64,000 nucleotides of DNA from Paralvinella palmiformis (GCA_025642065.1 JAODUP010001042.1:120001-184000); one strand, 5' to 3'; numbered from the stretch's first letter, positions 23,990 to 36,344 are shown. Translations and numbers: made by a program. Notes: generated by a model from the letters alone, not told the origin.

Positions 23990-25120
23990 TGAGGAAGAAC
24001 ATACAAACAGAATTGCAAAAATCTTTCAATTACCTGGAAACAAATATATATGAAGTAGAATGCAAATTGGAATAATTCAGTCCTCTTCATGATGAACGCA
24101 AGACACGAATATCCTTACTGGAATATAACCAGCGTGATATATCAGAACGTCTTCTGAGAATCGAGTCACACAATATGTGTGGCAGTTTCATATTTAAAAG
24201 GCTCCCAAAGGTGGACAAAGAAACACACACAAACATCAGAAAGATGTTCAAATCAATGTTTGCGGATAATTTGAAGTAAATCAGATGGTGACATGATAAG
24301 TATGTCTCGATATCATAGACTGCAAAGGCGTCGCAAACAAGATAATATATCACAAGGTCCCATGGTGAAATTTACACAGGTTTTAGGCCAAGAGAAAGTA
24401 TAATTTTTTGAAAAGAAAAATCCACCTGCCCTCATGAATGAGTAATTTCTTGTTGAAATGAGTATTCTGAGAACAATCGCTAACTTGACATACTATTAAA
24501 ACATGAGTCCTATACTGCCAAGAGATATACTAGTTATAAACAGAAACTCCTATATGGTCGACAGCCTTAAAGCAACTCCCTTCGCTATTGAGGATATAGC
24601 CACTGTTACAACAGACCACAACGTACATTTTAATCGAGGCCTGTCCCCATTTAATAAGTGCAAACTTGACATCAGTGGCTCGTGCAATTTATGTGGTGAA
24701 CGGTATTTCCAATACCAAATGGCTATGCTTAGCAAAAAATACACTTAGTGCTTCTGAAATAATGTTGGCTACGCATCCTGAAGGGATCAAACGCTATAGC
24801 TGACTTGTCATTGACGGTGAATGATCACCCAAAAAACAACTCGAAGTGATGAAAATAGACTGATGTGCGAAATATGAACAAAATAACACTCTTCTGTGAT
24901 AACCCATTTTCATAGGTGAACGCCAACCAGTGGAGGCAAACTATTATTACAGTTTCTGCGGTAATCGTCTTGGACTGCAAGATTTCGGCTACTGGATTGG
25001 ACAGAATAACTAGTGGATACTCTATGTCTTGAGAACATTCCTCCAACTTAGCCTTGAACTGTGTTGTCATTATAGGAATTCCGAAACAAAGACCATAAGT
25101 TACAAATATCATGTATATGA
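23990..25120 (+). pseudogene. LINE ORF1 remnant: L1-ORF1-like region plus NADAR domain (copy 2)
   Basis: The + strand gives a coiled/RRM-type ORF1 region (SERLLRIESHN, then FKRLPKVDKETHTNIRKMFK near 24.2 kb) and a CTD-like segment (VINRNSYMVDSLKATPFAI, 24.53-24.59 kb). The start of a NADAR domain follows: SPFNKCKLDISG, then ERYFQYQMAMLSKKY (24.65-24.75 kb). After that stops accumulate, but the DNA stays alignable with 49.6-50.06 kb down to the ATTCCGAAACAAA words. In typical ORF1 proteins the segment LIVNGKSYTVD closes the RRM-CTD part, and here it is followed by NADAR. No intact frame exceeds 81 codons. Confidence 0.7.
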
Positions 25121-25229
25121 TAAGTAAAAACGATAATTTTCACTACTACTGGTGAATAATTCCATGCAACAACATTAATACAATGTAGCTCATGCACACT
25201 TTTCTCGTTTACTTGACATCGCTACGATT

Positions 25230-26110
25230 GACTTGTAAATAATACTGATAAACAAATCCCTCAACCGTGGCGTAGTTTCTGATTTACTAAAAATGGCCAA
25301 AAATATCAATTTATAAACCTAAGGATAAAGAATAATTATATATCAACAGACCAATTTCTATTCAGCCAATTACCTCCAAAATACTTGCAAACATTTCCAT
25401 AAACGACTTTCTTACTCTCATTCAGTTTTCCATCAATATCAAAACGGATTTAAGCCAAAACACTCGATTACCCGAATTTCTTGACAAAGGAATTACATTC
25501 TTTGAAGAAAAGATCAATCCTGGAAGTATTTGTAGACCCCTCCAGGACCTAGACACAATTAATCACTGGATACTACTAAATAAGCTACATAATCAATACA
25601 AACGATCTTCCAAATTTTCTCACGTTTTCTAAAGCCATCATATTTGCTGAAGATATAACAGTTCGTTTGACTTCAGAAAATATTCCCCAAATCTATTTAA
25701 CAATATAAGCTCTGATCTTGAATTATTATCATAATTGTTTCGAGCCAATACACTATTATGTTACATTTAAACAAAACCCAACGCAATAAGATGAACACTT
25801 GAAGATTAACATAGGAAAAATGCTATTAAGCAGAATAATGTAAAACAAGTCCTTAGTTTGTATATTGATACTGAATTAGAATGATATCAGAAAACAAATA
25901 ATTTAACTACATTATGTTATTCCCTAATATAGACCACATATAAACTATTATATATCATTATTGGGTTCAACACCAAAACAAACGTATAGTGGACAAAATC
26001 TTCATTAAGCAAAAAAAACAAAAAACAATCATAATCATGACCAAAGCGCAGAAGTGTACGCACATTAATCATTTATTCAAACAAATAAATACTGCAAAAC
26101 TCGGTGAATT
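25230..26110 (+). mobile_element. Jockey/CR1-like LINE reverse transcriptase remnant with internal deletion
   Basis: NRGVVSDLLKMAKNIN and a NYRPISI-like stretch (25.27-25.36 kb) are followed by QNGFKPKHSITRI at 25.44 kb. A motif A relic with TINHWILLNKLHNQY comes at 25.56 kb. Then there is an abrupt jump to NDLPNF and IIFAEDITVRL near 25.60-25.66 kb. The catalytic FADD is FAED (25,643-25,654), and the PQG motif between A and C is deleted. A thumb region (SLYIDTELE, 25.86 kb) and a C-terminal LFKQINTAKLGELCK-like stretch close it. It resembles the - strand LINE at 44-47 kb. It may be ORF2 of the NADAR element to its left, or a separate insertion. Confidence 0.7.
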
Positions 26111-26129
26111 ATGTAAACCGAGACACTGG

Positions 26130-27545
26130 AACCTACAATATCATCTGACTGGATGACCTGGGTTTTCGATATGACTTTCTAATGGAGACCAGTTCACACA
26201 GGTATTCTGCAGCCATGTCATTAATAGATTTTTAAGTTTTTAATAAATTCTTGAAAACGCTGTCTAACAGGTAGCGAATGCACTTTATTTAGAATTGGGG
26301 TGATATTATCACATTTTCGCGTATTTTTACTATGCGAGTTGCACTATTCTAAATTCGTTGAAGGCGATTATTGTTATAATCAGATATTCCATATAGCAGG
26401 GAGTTACAATAATCCATACCAGATGTAACAAAAGTATGGACTAGAGTTACAAGTGCTTCTTGTGTTAAGAATGCTTTTAAACAGTGGATGTTCTTAAGAT
26501 GGTAGTAGGCAGCTCGGCATACTGATTGACATTTTCATACTTGTTAATACACTGGCCAAAAATAGTCCGTAAATGTTTTGTATTGACCCATTAGGGGTAA
26601 TCGAAGATGCACTCATCTGTAATGCTGATGTCTTTATGGATTTAATGGTGATGCCAAATATATAATATTTGTTTTATTATCATTTAATTTAGAATATTTT
26701 GAGTCATCCATAGCCGAATATCAACAATACAATGTTCTAAATTCTTCAAGGAAGAGGAGAAATTTAACTCATTGCCTGGATCCAGTGATATATAAAGTTG
26801 TGTGTCATCAGCATACAAGTGCTATTTAACCCCATATCACTGCGCAAGTATGCCGAACGGACGGGTATACACTGTGAAAACCAGTGGGCCAAGAACTGAA
26901 CCCTTGTGGTACACCAGATAACAAAAACTGAATGTCAGGTAAAATACAACGAACAGACACTTTCTGGGAGCGTTGTTCTAGATAGGATCGAAGCTATTCA
27001 AGTACTTTAACTGACAGACCAAACATGTCTTTTAATCTAGAGAAAACTACATTATGGTAAACTATATCAAATACAGCAGACAGGTATTACTGGCTTACCT
27101 TGATCAATTGAGATAATAATAAAATATTTTCACCCGAACCAAGGCTGTTTCAGTGCTGTGACAACTTTTATAGGCAGACTGTAGTAAGTCATTAAGTTAA
27201 TTATTGATTCAATAGTTGCTTAGAAGGAAAGCAACTGCCGTTTCTATAACATTAGATAAAAATGTAAGATTTGAAACAGGTCTTTAATTGTTTAGAATAT
27301 TACAGTCCATAGTGTTTTATTTTAGTTAATGGGTTTTACAAGGGCAGCTTTCATGGATCTTGGGAAAAAAACACCAGAGATAAGGATGTATTAACTTTAT
27401 TTGTAAATGGGCTTATAAAAATATCCAGACAATCTTTCACAAGCCATTTAGGAATGGGATCAACTGCACATAAAACATTAGATGGCATTTTCAGCAACTG
27501 TCTGATATCACTCTCTATAAATGGATCGATTGTATCCACCATGGA
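26130..27545 (-). mobile_element. CR1/L2-like LINE (family F2), - strand copy
   Basis: Read from 27,545 downwards, the order is LLKMPSNVLCAVDPIPKWLV and KDCLDIFISPFTNKVN (start of the RT region), motif A and finger relics near 27.1 kb, SGVPQGFSS near 26.92 kb, and an intact YADDTQLYI at about 26,789-26,815. The thumb (CRAAYYHLKNIHCLKAFLTQ, near 26.5 kb) and KSINDMAAEYLCELVSIRKS near 26.2 kb follow. The thumb matches the + strand copy at 53.4-53.8 kb almost residue for residue. Several frameshifts and stops are present, and the 3' end beyond 26.13 kb is missing. Confidence 0.85.
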
Positions 27546-27639
27546 TATGCAGGATTATTCTACCAATGGCTTACCCTATGATACGGTACTGGAATGGAAC
27601 CCACTATGTACAATTAATATTTTTGTCAGAAGAAGTTAT

Positions 27640-28740
27640 TAAGACAATGTAGTAGTGCCAGGAAATCTTTCAGATAACTTATCCTTTCAGAAATCCAAGA
27701 TTTTGTTTAATAAAATAACCTATTATCGGCTCACAAATATAAAATCTTTTTGTTTCACCTTTTAATAAAGAGGTTTTACAGATCTTCCAATTCATTAATT
27801 TCTCCGATCTCAGTAGAATCATATACATTTGAGTTCGCGAGATGAACTTGAAAATGACACGAAAGGGAACATATGAATGCCACATTAACAAGAATACATA
27901 GTCGTCTATTCGTGACATTAATGATATAATTATCTTAATCAAACCAGGATAGCTAATGTGTTTCTATTTGATGCTGAAACAGCCCATCGTAAGGACAAAC
28001 TTTCTTGACTAGGCTATTGACTAGCGTGACTATTCCGATCAGAAAAGGGGGTTAGATATATATTTATGTTAATGGCTAATGTTTATAATTGTTATTAGAA
28101 CTACAACCAGCTTACAGGACCAGTCTGCTAGCATACGAAGTAGATCACATCATAAACAGAGACGTAATATTAAATGGCACCAGATAATTGATCAACATTT
28201 ACAATTCTTGAAGTTATTTATCGATATGACAATTGTTTGATACGCAATATGTCTTTTGATCAGTTATAAACGTAAGACAGTCAAAGAATTGCGTTTGTTG
28301 CTGTAGAGTATTTGATATTCTGGCTACTTCAAGTCTATTAACTACTGTGGCTATTAATCATATAATGTAATTAATCAGGTAATGGTGGAACCACAGAGTT
28401 GTATGTGTCGGTCGACTGGTTTTCTGAATCCATCCTACTTTAAATATGTTATCATACTAACTGCTATTTCTCTTAACTGCTTCTCAAAGTGAACATACAA
28501 ACGCCCGTTCATAACGAACCTCGATAAAAACTCCTTTAAATAAACAATTAGATTACTTCTCTAGCCTTCTGGGAATAAACGTACCTTTTTCTGTCAGGAA
28601 ACTCAATCAGCCAGAAAACTTAATCATGTCGTGATAAAATAGTTTTAAATCTTATTTATCATAATTTGTGGTTTTAGAAACTACATTGTCATATACAATA
28701 ATTTAACACTGTTACGGCAGAGACGCACTCACTGAAGATA
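27640..28740 (+). repeat. Block P6 plus P9, copy 3
   Basis: GTAGTAGTGCCAGGAAATCT at 27.65 kb starts the lead-in and AATAAAGAGGTTTTACAGAT matches 42.13 kb. The P6 landmark GACTAGGCTATTGACTAGCG with GTGACTATTCCGAT lies at 28.01-28.04 kb. P9 follows (AAACGTAAGACAGTCAAAGA, GGTGGAACCACAGAG, CAAACGCCCGTTCATAACGA) and pairs with 32.4-32.9 and 42.6-43.4 kb. Confidence 0.8.
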
Positions 28741-28814
28741 GTATGACAAATGGCTTAATGAAATTGCTTAAGTAACCATATGACATCTTGACGATTTAGT
28801 TCGCCGACTACCGT

Positions 28815-29050
<236 letters not shown>

Positions 29051-29089
29051 CCTTTTTTACTGACATAAGCCGTATCCTGTTTGATTACC

Positions 29090-29924
29090 ACTTTCCATTA
29101 CACAAGACTTAAAAAAGAATACTCCATGTCTTATCAAAGTCCATCTCGCGAGGACATATTCTAATCAAACGCCTGATTTGCTATTTCAGTGAAGCTATAA
29201 AGGTATGAATGCCACAAAGAATATTTGTTTAAAACGTGATGAGCATTGATTGATTTAAGAAATACCATTGTTAGTAAGATGTTTTGAGGATTGTACGGTG
29301 TTAGAACCAAGTGGTATAATACTAATCAGCCGAATCAATACAATAGAGTGGGTGGTTCGCGAGTATTAAAATTAACCAGCAGTTTAGTTATAACTGGCTC
29401 TCCCAACATGCTAATTATCTCCCATTTATCTAACAACAAATAATATATGCTATTATGATAATGATATGACAATGGTATACTACTGCTCAGCATATAACAG
29501 ATCTTTAATATTTAGATCACACACGGTCAGTTGTTTAATAATACATATCCAGTACAGTTAGTTAGTCAATGAATTGCTGAAGAATCTTTCTTGTTGAACC
29601 TCAATACGGGTCCTACTTGGATATATGGCAATAAGGAAAATTGGGAGGGGTAATTTTCTATTTAATAGAAATAAATGCTATACTGTTTCAATCCCTTTCC
29701 TTAACTAGATTTATTGGGAATTAATATGGTTCGACAAATACCATATCGCCATTTAGAACACATAATATGGCGTTTAGAAAAGGCTAAGTAAGGTCTAGTT
29801 CGTATATCACGTATTTTATGTTGGTATATATCAGTTCACCAAATGCATTACCTGGTATCACTGTTTCAAAGGCCAATAAGTAATTGTTTGCCTAATAAAT
29901 GTTTTATAATTTAGTGGATAAAAT
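29090..29924. other. AT-rich stretch, no gene recognised
   Basis: No coding, tandem or block landmark is identified with confidence. Short words near 29.85 kb (CCTGGTATCACTGTTT) resemble 34.65 kb and may be the outer part of an old LINE leader. Confidence 0.45.
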
Positions 29925-30065
29925 ATAATTTTCATTTGAGATCAAGGAATAGACCCTAACCCTGGTAAAGTAAAACATCATCAACATAACTCAGAACGAC
30001 AAATCATCAATAGATGGGTGTCTTCATTGTGTGGTATCACTGGGATTTGTTTTAGAACAAAAACA
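29925..30065 (+). mobile_element. Possible LINE ORF2 leader with PNPG motif
   Basis: A frame reads DQGIDPNPGKVKHHQHN after a stop. Many invertebrate CR1/L2-like ORFs begin with a short hydrophobic leader followed by GDIHPNPGP, a 2A-like motif. Here the final Pro is Lys and the leader is poor. A related stretch lies at 34.74-34.83 kb, beside a LINE fragment. The call is tentative. Confidence 0.25.
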
Positions 30066-30099
30066 TTAGTGTTTGTATACTAGACCACTTAGTAAAATT

Positions 30100-30100
30100 A

Positions 30101-30135
<35 letters not shown>

Positions 30136-30290
30136 CTATCTATCTATCTATCTATATATCTCCCCCCCTCTCTTTCTCTCTCTGTCTATCTCCCCCTCTC
30201 TCTCTCATTTATGTTTGTGTGTGTGCTTTTTGTGTGTGTATGTGTGTCGTTTTCATTTTTTTTCTCTCTCTCTCTCTCTATGTATCTCCA
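30100..30290. repeat. Compound (CT)n/(TCTA)n/(GT)n microsatellite
   Basis: CT, TCTA, CCCT and TGTG runs follow each other without a clear single unit. Confidence 0.95.
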
Positions 30291-30728
30291 ATTGTGAAGT
30301 TAAACTCTACACGATTCATCAATGCACTAATTTAAGAAAAACGACATTTTATGATGACGTGTATATTTTCTCCCTCGAAGTTCCTATGTCGTTTTTCATC
30401 GAAACACTAAAAGGCGAATCTGCTACCGTCGTCGTGCCTGATAGTAGCACATTCAGGTGAAATTACGGAAGTTTGAGAATGTCTATGTTTACTCAGTAAG
30501 CATCTTCTGGATGTGTTTTTAATTGATGTATATTTCCAGAAAAACAAAACATTTTACAATCTTTACCCCTCAATAGTTAGTGTCTCCAATGATTGATTTG
30601 TGCAACGGGCAGCTGATAAAAAGCGCCTTTTATTAATTTTCAGATAGCTTGATAGCTTACTTGTTGTCATAAAATTGACATTTGTGATACAGTAACCTTT
30701 TATTGTACCATAGCCTCGGCGCTGATAA

Positions 30729-30803
<75 letters not shown>

Positions 30804-31000
30804 AAACCAGACCTAATATCTGCTGTATAAACTATATAGTTATAATAATGACTTTCGTTATTGTAATTAATAACATAGTTAAGCTAATCTTGAATGTCAT
30901 AATAGAGACTGGACATAGCTGGACTTGGGAAAAATTATTCTGTTCCTGGATACTACTAAACTCAATTAGATAAACAACTCTCGTTGTTATATAAAGCATA
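30291..31000. other. Spacer with (TA)n at 30,732-30,800
   Basis: Open frames here are short and unlike known families. The TA run of about 70 bp is the only repeat seen. Confidence 0.55.
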
Positions 31001-31009
31001 CCAACCAAT

Positions 31010-31250
31010 GTCACTGCTCAGGATTTACTGTTTCTATTCCTGAGTCAGAGGTACATATAATACTTTAAGAGCGAACTGTTTCTGCTACAGTCATTTAAAT
31101 ACTGGATTCCCAGGTCAAACTTCTAGACGGCGTCACTCAAAAGCAGGCAAATAGTGCATTAAAATACAGCTCTAGATAAACAGGCTTCATGAAACACACG
31201 GTCCTGTGTTAGTAAGTAGAGCAATAAACGATTTGCAACATATCAACATA
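31010..31250 (+). repeat. Fragment of the R2 repeat
   Basis: TTTCTATTCCTGAGTCAG, TTTAAGAGCGAACTG, TGCTACAGTCATTTAAATAC and ATACAGCTCTAGATAAAC match 57,566-57,710 in order. Only this internal segment is present. Confidence 0.75.
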
Positions 31251-31399
31251 TCTGAAAAGATAGAATAAAATATGAATCCTAATATATGGCATGGACAATA
31301 TGTGTGTTAGTAGTGTGAGACAATACAGGGTCATATGTAAGTCCGAAGACCTGTGACATATTTCACACGTCTAAGCTATAAAATTCAGGTCATCTGAAT

Positions 31400-31700
31400 G
31401 GATAATGGATGTGATCAAATTATGGTCCGTATCCTTTTATCGCTTGGATTATGATGGTATATAGTAATTCACGAGGTACATTATTTTATTCAACTGGATA
31501 CATAATCTCTGTTAAATTAGTGAACTTGTGGATGAATAAATGAATGAGTGAGAAGGCGAGTGAGTGTATTGTTGACTGATTGAATTAGTAGTGGTAATTA
31601 GCGAAGCACCAGTAGTAGTAATAGTAGTATTCGTAGTAGGAGCAATAGTAGTAGTAGTAGTAGTAGGCAATAGTAGCAGTAGGAGTATAATTGTCTTAGG
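31400..31700 (+). repeat. Lead-in of block P6 (copy 4) with (GTA)n
   Basis: AATTCACGAGGTACATTATT, a GAATAAATGAATGAGTGAG stretch, GACTGATTGAATTAGTAG and a GTA run match 41,830-42,060. The pair is then separated by a LINE insertion that exists only here (31,705-32,015). Confidence 0.8.
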
Positions 31701-31704
31701 CAAT

Positions 31705-32015
31705 TTTCAAAGTACTTAACCTTTGAGAAGACCAAGACCTTCCTTAAAGAAATAACGAAAACGACTACCTCTCAATCGTATTACTGAGCAGGTCACATCA
31801 GCCGCAAAACGGATACTAGATGGAGTGCAGCACTGACAGTTTGGACACCGATATATGGCAAAAGAAATCGTGGTAGGCAACGAAAAGGGTGGAGAGATGA
31901 ACTACAACAGTACTGGGACAATGTGAACTGACAAATGAGAGCAAGAAACCGAGATCTTTGGAGGCAATATGCTAAGGCTTTCGTCCTGCAGTGGACTGAT
32001 CATGGCTGAAGATAA
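31705..32015 (+). mobile_element. 5'-truncated LINE C-terminus inserted in P6
   Basis: From 31,791 a frame reads GHISRKTDTRWSAALTVWTP, then GRQRKGWRDELQQYWDNVN, one stop, RNRDLWRQYAKAFVLQWTDH, Gly and stop at 32,009. The G-H-R...W...G-R-P-R-RW-D-L...W...EAFVQQW layout is the familiar C-terminal end of RTE-like and related invertebrate LINE polymerases. It is about 300 bp, with a GATAAATAAAGG end. It interrupts an otherwise colinear P6 pair, so it is a distinct later insertion from a different LINE class than the CR1/L2-like ones. Confidence 0.8.
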
Positions 32016-32024
32016 ATAAAGGTT

Positions 32025-33125
32025 TTATGATTCTGATATATTAATCCCGTTACTCACATATGGTTGGGTTACCGAGACATGAATGAATCAATGGTATCAA
32101 AGGGGACATTTAATACATTATTGAAATTATATGTACAGTGTGGAAGTGACCCCACAGACCTCATTTACTTAAATAAATTAAGATTGTCCTGGTCATTGTA
32201 TGTTATACTGATATAGCCAGTCATATGGACAACGAGAGAGGCTGTTGACAACAGTGTCTATCCCTACTAGATATAAGAGCTAGATAAAAATGAGATGGAC
32301 TAGAATTTGTAATTGTACTGAGAACTTCACATAGCTGCCAATCACATAGTCCACAATTGTTTGTAAAGGACGGTAATAATAAATAATACTGGACATTTTT
32401 ATAGCTGTAGAACATTTGGCATCACACCTATTTCAAGTTTTTGTTTTGTTATTGATCTGATTATGACACAGTCTAACTTATTATGTCTAGCAACAATATT
32501 TCCCGTCTTCCCAGATAGTGCTGGAACCACACTGTTGTCTGAGTCGGTGAATTGGTTTACTAATAAAGGTCCACGATAATTAGTAAGTTGTATAACAGGA
32601 CAAACCTCACACCAATCACAAGGTTCATACATATATATGACGAGCCCCAAACTGAATAGTACACTCACTCATTTACTTATTTACAGACACGCATTTATGT
32701 ATTATAACAACTTATTTATGTATTAGGTTTTGCTGTACAGTTATCTTAATTTTCCGGATTACTCAATCCACTCTCAATGAAATACTTTGTAATTTTAAGT
32801 GTTATTCATCTTAAGCCAGTTGTTTACTCGAACTAAACATGCAAAACGCTCGTTGATAATGAAGATAGCTCCAAACTTCACAAAATAAACACATTATTAT
32901 TTTAATCTAAACGGGTCAGTTGGTGAGTTGGTGATTGACTAAATAACTGAAGTACTTACTTGAGGAAACACAGATGCAACACTGAGTGACTCACTGACTG
33001 ATTCTTTGACCAAGTGACTGAGCTAACTGCCTCACGCACTAACACACGAACTCACTTAGTCACCCACTCATTATCACTCACTCGCATCTGAATATGTCAT
33101 CTTGTATGTGAATCCATTGATTTTT
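32025..33125 (+). repeat. Block P6 plus P9, copy 4
   Basis: GGTTTTATGATTCTGATATATT pairs with 42.13 kb. The P6 landmark is degenerate here (GCTGTTGACAACAGTGTCTA, 32.24 kb). P9 carries TTGTTATTGATCTGAT, GCTGGAACCACACTGTTGTC and CTCGAACTAAACATGCAAAA. The closing CACTCACTCGCATCTGAATA and ATGTGAATCCATTGA words match 43.55 kb. Confidence 0.78.
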
Positions 33126-33589
33126 CAACGTTTATAAAAAGGACCTGAAGGACACAGGCGACTACTACCGTTGTTTTGGCTGTACAAAAATATTTACGAA
33201 TATTCTAACTGGGTTAAGCCTGGTACAAATTGGAAAGTTTGTTACTTAGTCAATGAATGACATTATTTGAAGATAGAAAACATGTGTTTTCAACTTATAC
33301 AGAAGCAAAAACATATGTTTCCAAAATTGCATACACACTATTATATTTGATTAACTGGAATAAACCGAATGATGCTGCACCAATTCTTAGTAAGGAAGTG
33401 GTAATAACTATACACGAGCTATTTGAGATATATTCTATATTTAACTATCTACTTAACCAAATCCATACGTCATGGATAAGTTCAAAACCGTCCTCAACAT
33501 ATTTGCATAAAAATATGTGCTAACTGATAGAAACTTGGAGTTATAAGAAATACATATCAGGGAATATTCTAAAAAGAGGAACATCAATA
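33126..33589. other. AT-rich stretch, no gene recognised
   Basis: An 88-codon frame (33,257-33,523) has no recognisable motif and no second copy in the window. I see no other signal. Confidence 0.5.
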
Positions 33590-33603
33590 ACAACAACAAC
33601 AAC

Positions 33604-33644
<41 letters not shown>

Positions 33645-33791
33645 TTAAAAATACATCTAATAAGGTTATTCTACATTTACCAAGAACAGCAGGTGTACAT
33701 GTATACCTTTCATTCAGCCGAGAGTTTCGTGCTTGTGAGTGTCTGTGTTTGGCTGTTTGTGTGCATGTATCTTTATGTGTATGTGTGTGTA

Positions 33792-33838
<47 letters not shown>

Positions 33839-33916
33839 GTGTGTATGTATGTATGTATGTATGTATGTATGTATGTATGTGTGTATGTGTGTATGTATGT
33901 GTGTATGTGTGTATGT

Positions 33917-33948
<32 letters not shown>

Positions 33949-33976
33949 ATTGGGGGGAGAAAGGAAAGAGCGAGCG

Positions 33977-34060
<84 letters not shown>
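33590..34060. repeat. Compound (AAT)n, (GTAT)n/(GT)n, (GA)n microsatellite
   Basis: AAT units run at 33,600-33,641, GTATGT and GTAT units with GT runs at about 33,776-33,950, and a GA run of about 90 bp at 33,967-34,058. Long frames on both strands are repeat translations. Confidence 0.96.
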
Positions 34061-34306
34061 GTGTACACTGTAAGGGAATATAGCTTAACGATATTGATAT
34101 TAATCTACTAAATATTGACTGAAGCTAGTACATTGTGAGGGAAATGTGAGGATTTCATTGAAAACTCTTATACGCTCAACTGGTTTATTTACACGGATAT
34201 CGGACGGGGATACAAAATGCAGGTATGAGATGGAAAACTCTATATTGGGTTAGTCTGCTATTTGATTTGGAGACATAGAGGGAACGGAAGGGAATGGCAT
34301 ATAAAA

Positions 34307-34343
<37 letters not shown>

Positions 34344-34740
34344 AGGGAGAGAGGGAGAGAGGTTAGGAAGAGATGAAAAACATCTTTTGCAATGATCATT
34401 CCGCCTTTTAACCATCACATAACGGAGCGAAAGAGTACAAATTCAAATAACAATAACATGATCTTCAATTAATTTTTCAACCTAAAAGAACTAATTAACA
34501 TAATTTTGTAGAAAACCCTTAGCTCAACTAAATTCATTAGAAAACTAAATATTTTCGCTAAATCGCATATAATGGTTTTAAATGCTAAATTTGTTACTTA
34601 AAAAAGTATTTACAGGTTAGTTGGGATATCTCATTAATTTACCATGTAAATTACTTGGTATCACTCTAATATTTATCTATTTGTGTTATTTTCCAAAAGA
34701 TTTTTTTTATAATTTAAAGACTTATCAGATTTTCCCTTAG
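34061..34740. other. Spacer with (TA)n at 34,308-34,340
   Basis: Apart from the TA run and the following GGGAGGGAGAGAGG words, nothing is recognised. Confidence 0.5.
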
Positions 34741-34744
34741 CATG

Positions 34745-35390
34745 AAGGAGAATACCTTAACCTAATTAACATCGTACTTAATGGACTGAATTTATGGCAT
34801 TTCAGTCGCGTACAAAACATCATCAACTGCGCCTACTCAGTATACACTAACAAGTTGTTGAAATTTATAAACGACTTAATATTAAATATCATTGTATTAC
34901 AGATGACACTCGGCAACGCGATAAATGGAATGGCATTTCATCCTCAATTAACGTTTCAATTGCAGACATAAGTAATAAGAAAAAGACCCAATTCATTGTT
35001 GTTGTTGTTTGTTTCATCCAATTGATACATGTCTGTGAGAAATCTTGACATATATTGGATAACACGCTAGGAATGGAAGAGCAGGCGAATTTTATAAATA
35101 GAGCCTGCTAAGGTCAAATCGTAAACACAGGATTTATTCTTAAGCACATAAACGATGAGATATGCAAGTCTTTAGTAGGAACTGTTATAGTTCCACTGTT
35201 CTATGCTACATGATCTAAACGTATTGACCGGAGAGAGATTGTCAGAGGGATGATTGTTCTGAGTGAAATCCTCCGCAGAATCAGATAACAAGTGGTGGAA
35301 TAATTTGCCTGTTATCATAGACTTATAGCAAGTAATCAAAATGATCTATACGAATTGTCATTATATGTAACATGTCAAATCAACTTAATA
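34745..35390 (+). mobile_element. Decayed F1-type LINE fragment, internally deleted
   Basis: Words match F1 copy 1 in order: GTTGTTGAAATTTATAAACG with TTAATATTAAATATCATTG (as 9.79 kb), ACGCGATAAATGG (as 9.88 kb), and AAAAAGACCCAATTCATTGTTG (as 9.93 kb). CAGGATTTATTCTTAAG with GATGAGATATGC corresponds to 10.07 kb and to 1.03 kb. The C-terminal WWNNLPVIID-like stretch is at 35.29 kb. Frames are destroyed throughout. Confidence 0.65.
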
Positions 35391-35399
35391 GCAGCACCA

Positions 35400-36340
35400 T
35401 TTCATAATGGATCTATACAAATAATGATAAATAAAATATACAAGAACATATATGAGAATATATGTTTTTATGATCTTCTGACCATTCGCCCACCAGTATA
35501 GCGATGACATTCGGTCTTGTTGACCAATTATGCGAGAATAAAAACGTAGATGAGTGGGTGAGTGACGGAGGAAATGAGTACATTAATGAGTGAGCTATTG
35601 ATTCAGTGAATATTTGAGTTATCAAATGATCGATTGAATCCGTAATTGAGGAACAAAGTAAGAATAAAATGCTGAGAATATAAGAAATTGTTGACTGGGT
35701 ATCATGTTTAGCTTCATTGATTGTGGAATATGGCTAATGTAACCGGCCGGGTCTATTCTAGGGAAGTGAGGTGGTAATTCCTGTTGTGATGTTTTCGTTA
35801 ACGCTCCACAGACGTAATATAATACTTTAGTTCCTATATTCTTTCTGAATACTAAGTATTGACGATCATAATAACGCCGTGATTAACGCAATACAAATAT
35901 AACGTAACCAGATACCATGACAGGCATTATGTGTTCATTAATAAAAGTCCTTTTAGGTGGCAGTCATATCTGAGTAAAGTCATACCCCATGCATAACGCT
36001 GGCTATATCGGATTATTTACATAATGGGAAATAGTAATAAATGGCTCCCTGACATTTAATATAACCGTTACTTAATTCGCATGTGTATGAATAATGTTGA
36101 GTATTATTTCATAAAAGACGAATCTTCTCTGCCAGCTGTTTCTAGTTCTAATCATAGTTATATTAAGTAATCAGGTTCATCCTTATCTGGCCGTGTATCA
36201 GGTGGAAATAGATATGATTATCAACCGACCATGAGCTTCCCATTGTGGCTGGCTTCATCAGTATTGAATACGTGGATATGAGATATAATAATTCAAACAA
36301 ACTGAATATATAGAGATAAAGTAGCACAACAATCGTTGTC
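35400..36340 (+). repeat. Block P2, long form, copy 3
   Basis: It pairs with 60,300-60,880: CATGCATAACGCTGGCTATA, ATTTACATAATGGGAAATAG, ATAAATGGCTCCCTGACATT, TTAATTCGCATGTGTATGAA and CTCTGCCAGCTGTTTCTAGT, ending in ATCAACCGACCATGAGCTTC. The same run shows P2 and P4 to be sisters, since ATAAATGG-GC-TGACATTTAA and the AGTTCTAAT-ATAGTTA stretch also occur in P4. Confidence 0.82.
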
Positions 36341-36344
36341 GGGG

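Noticed and set aside
24550..25112. - strand frames of 64 and 95 codons
   Set aside because: They are antisense to the NADAR-carrying ORF1 remnant, which explains the sequence better. The frames at 49,526-49,896 are rejected for the same reason.
33541..34111. Frames of 114-175 codons on both strands, rich in Cys-Val, Thr-His, Ser-Leu or Arg-Glu
   Set aside because: They are produced by GT, GTAT and GA microsatellites. The same applies to frames at 16.2-16.5, 21.9, 28.8 and 37.3-37.9 kb.
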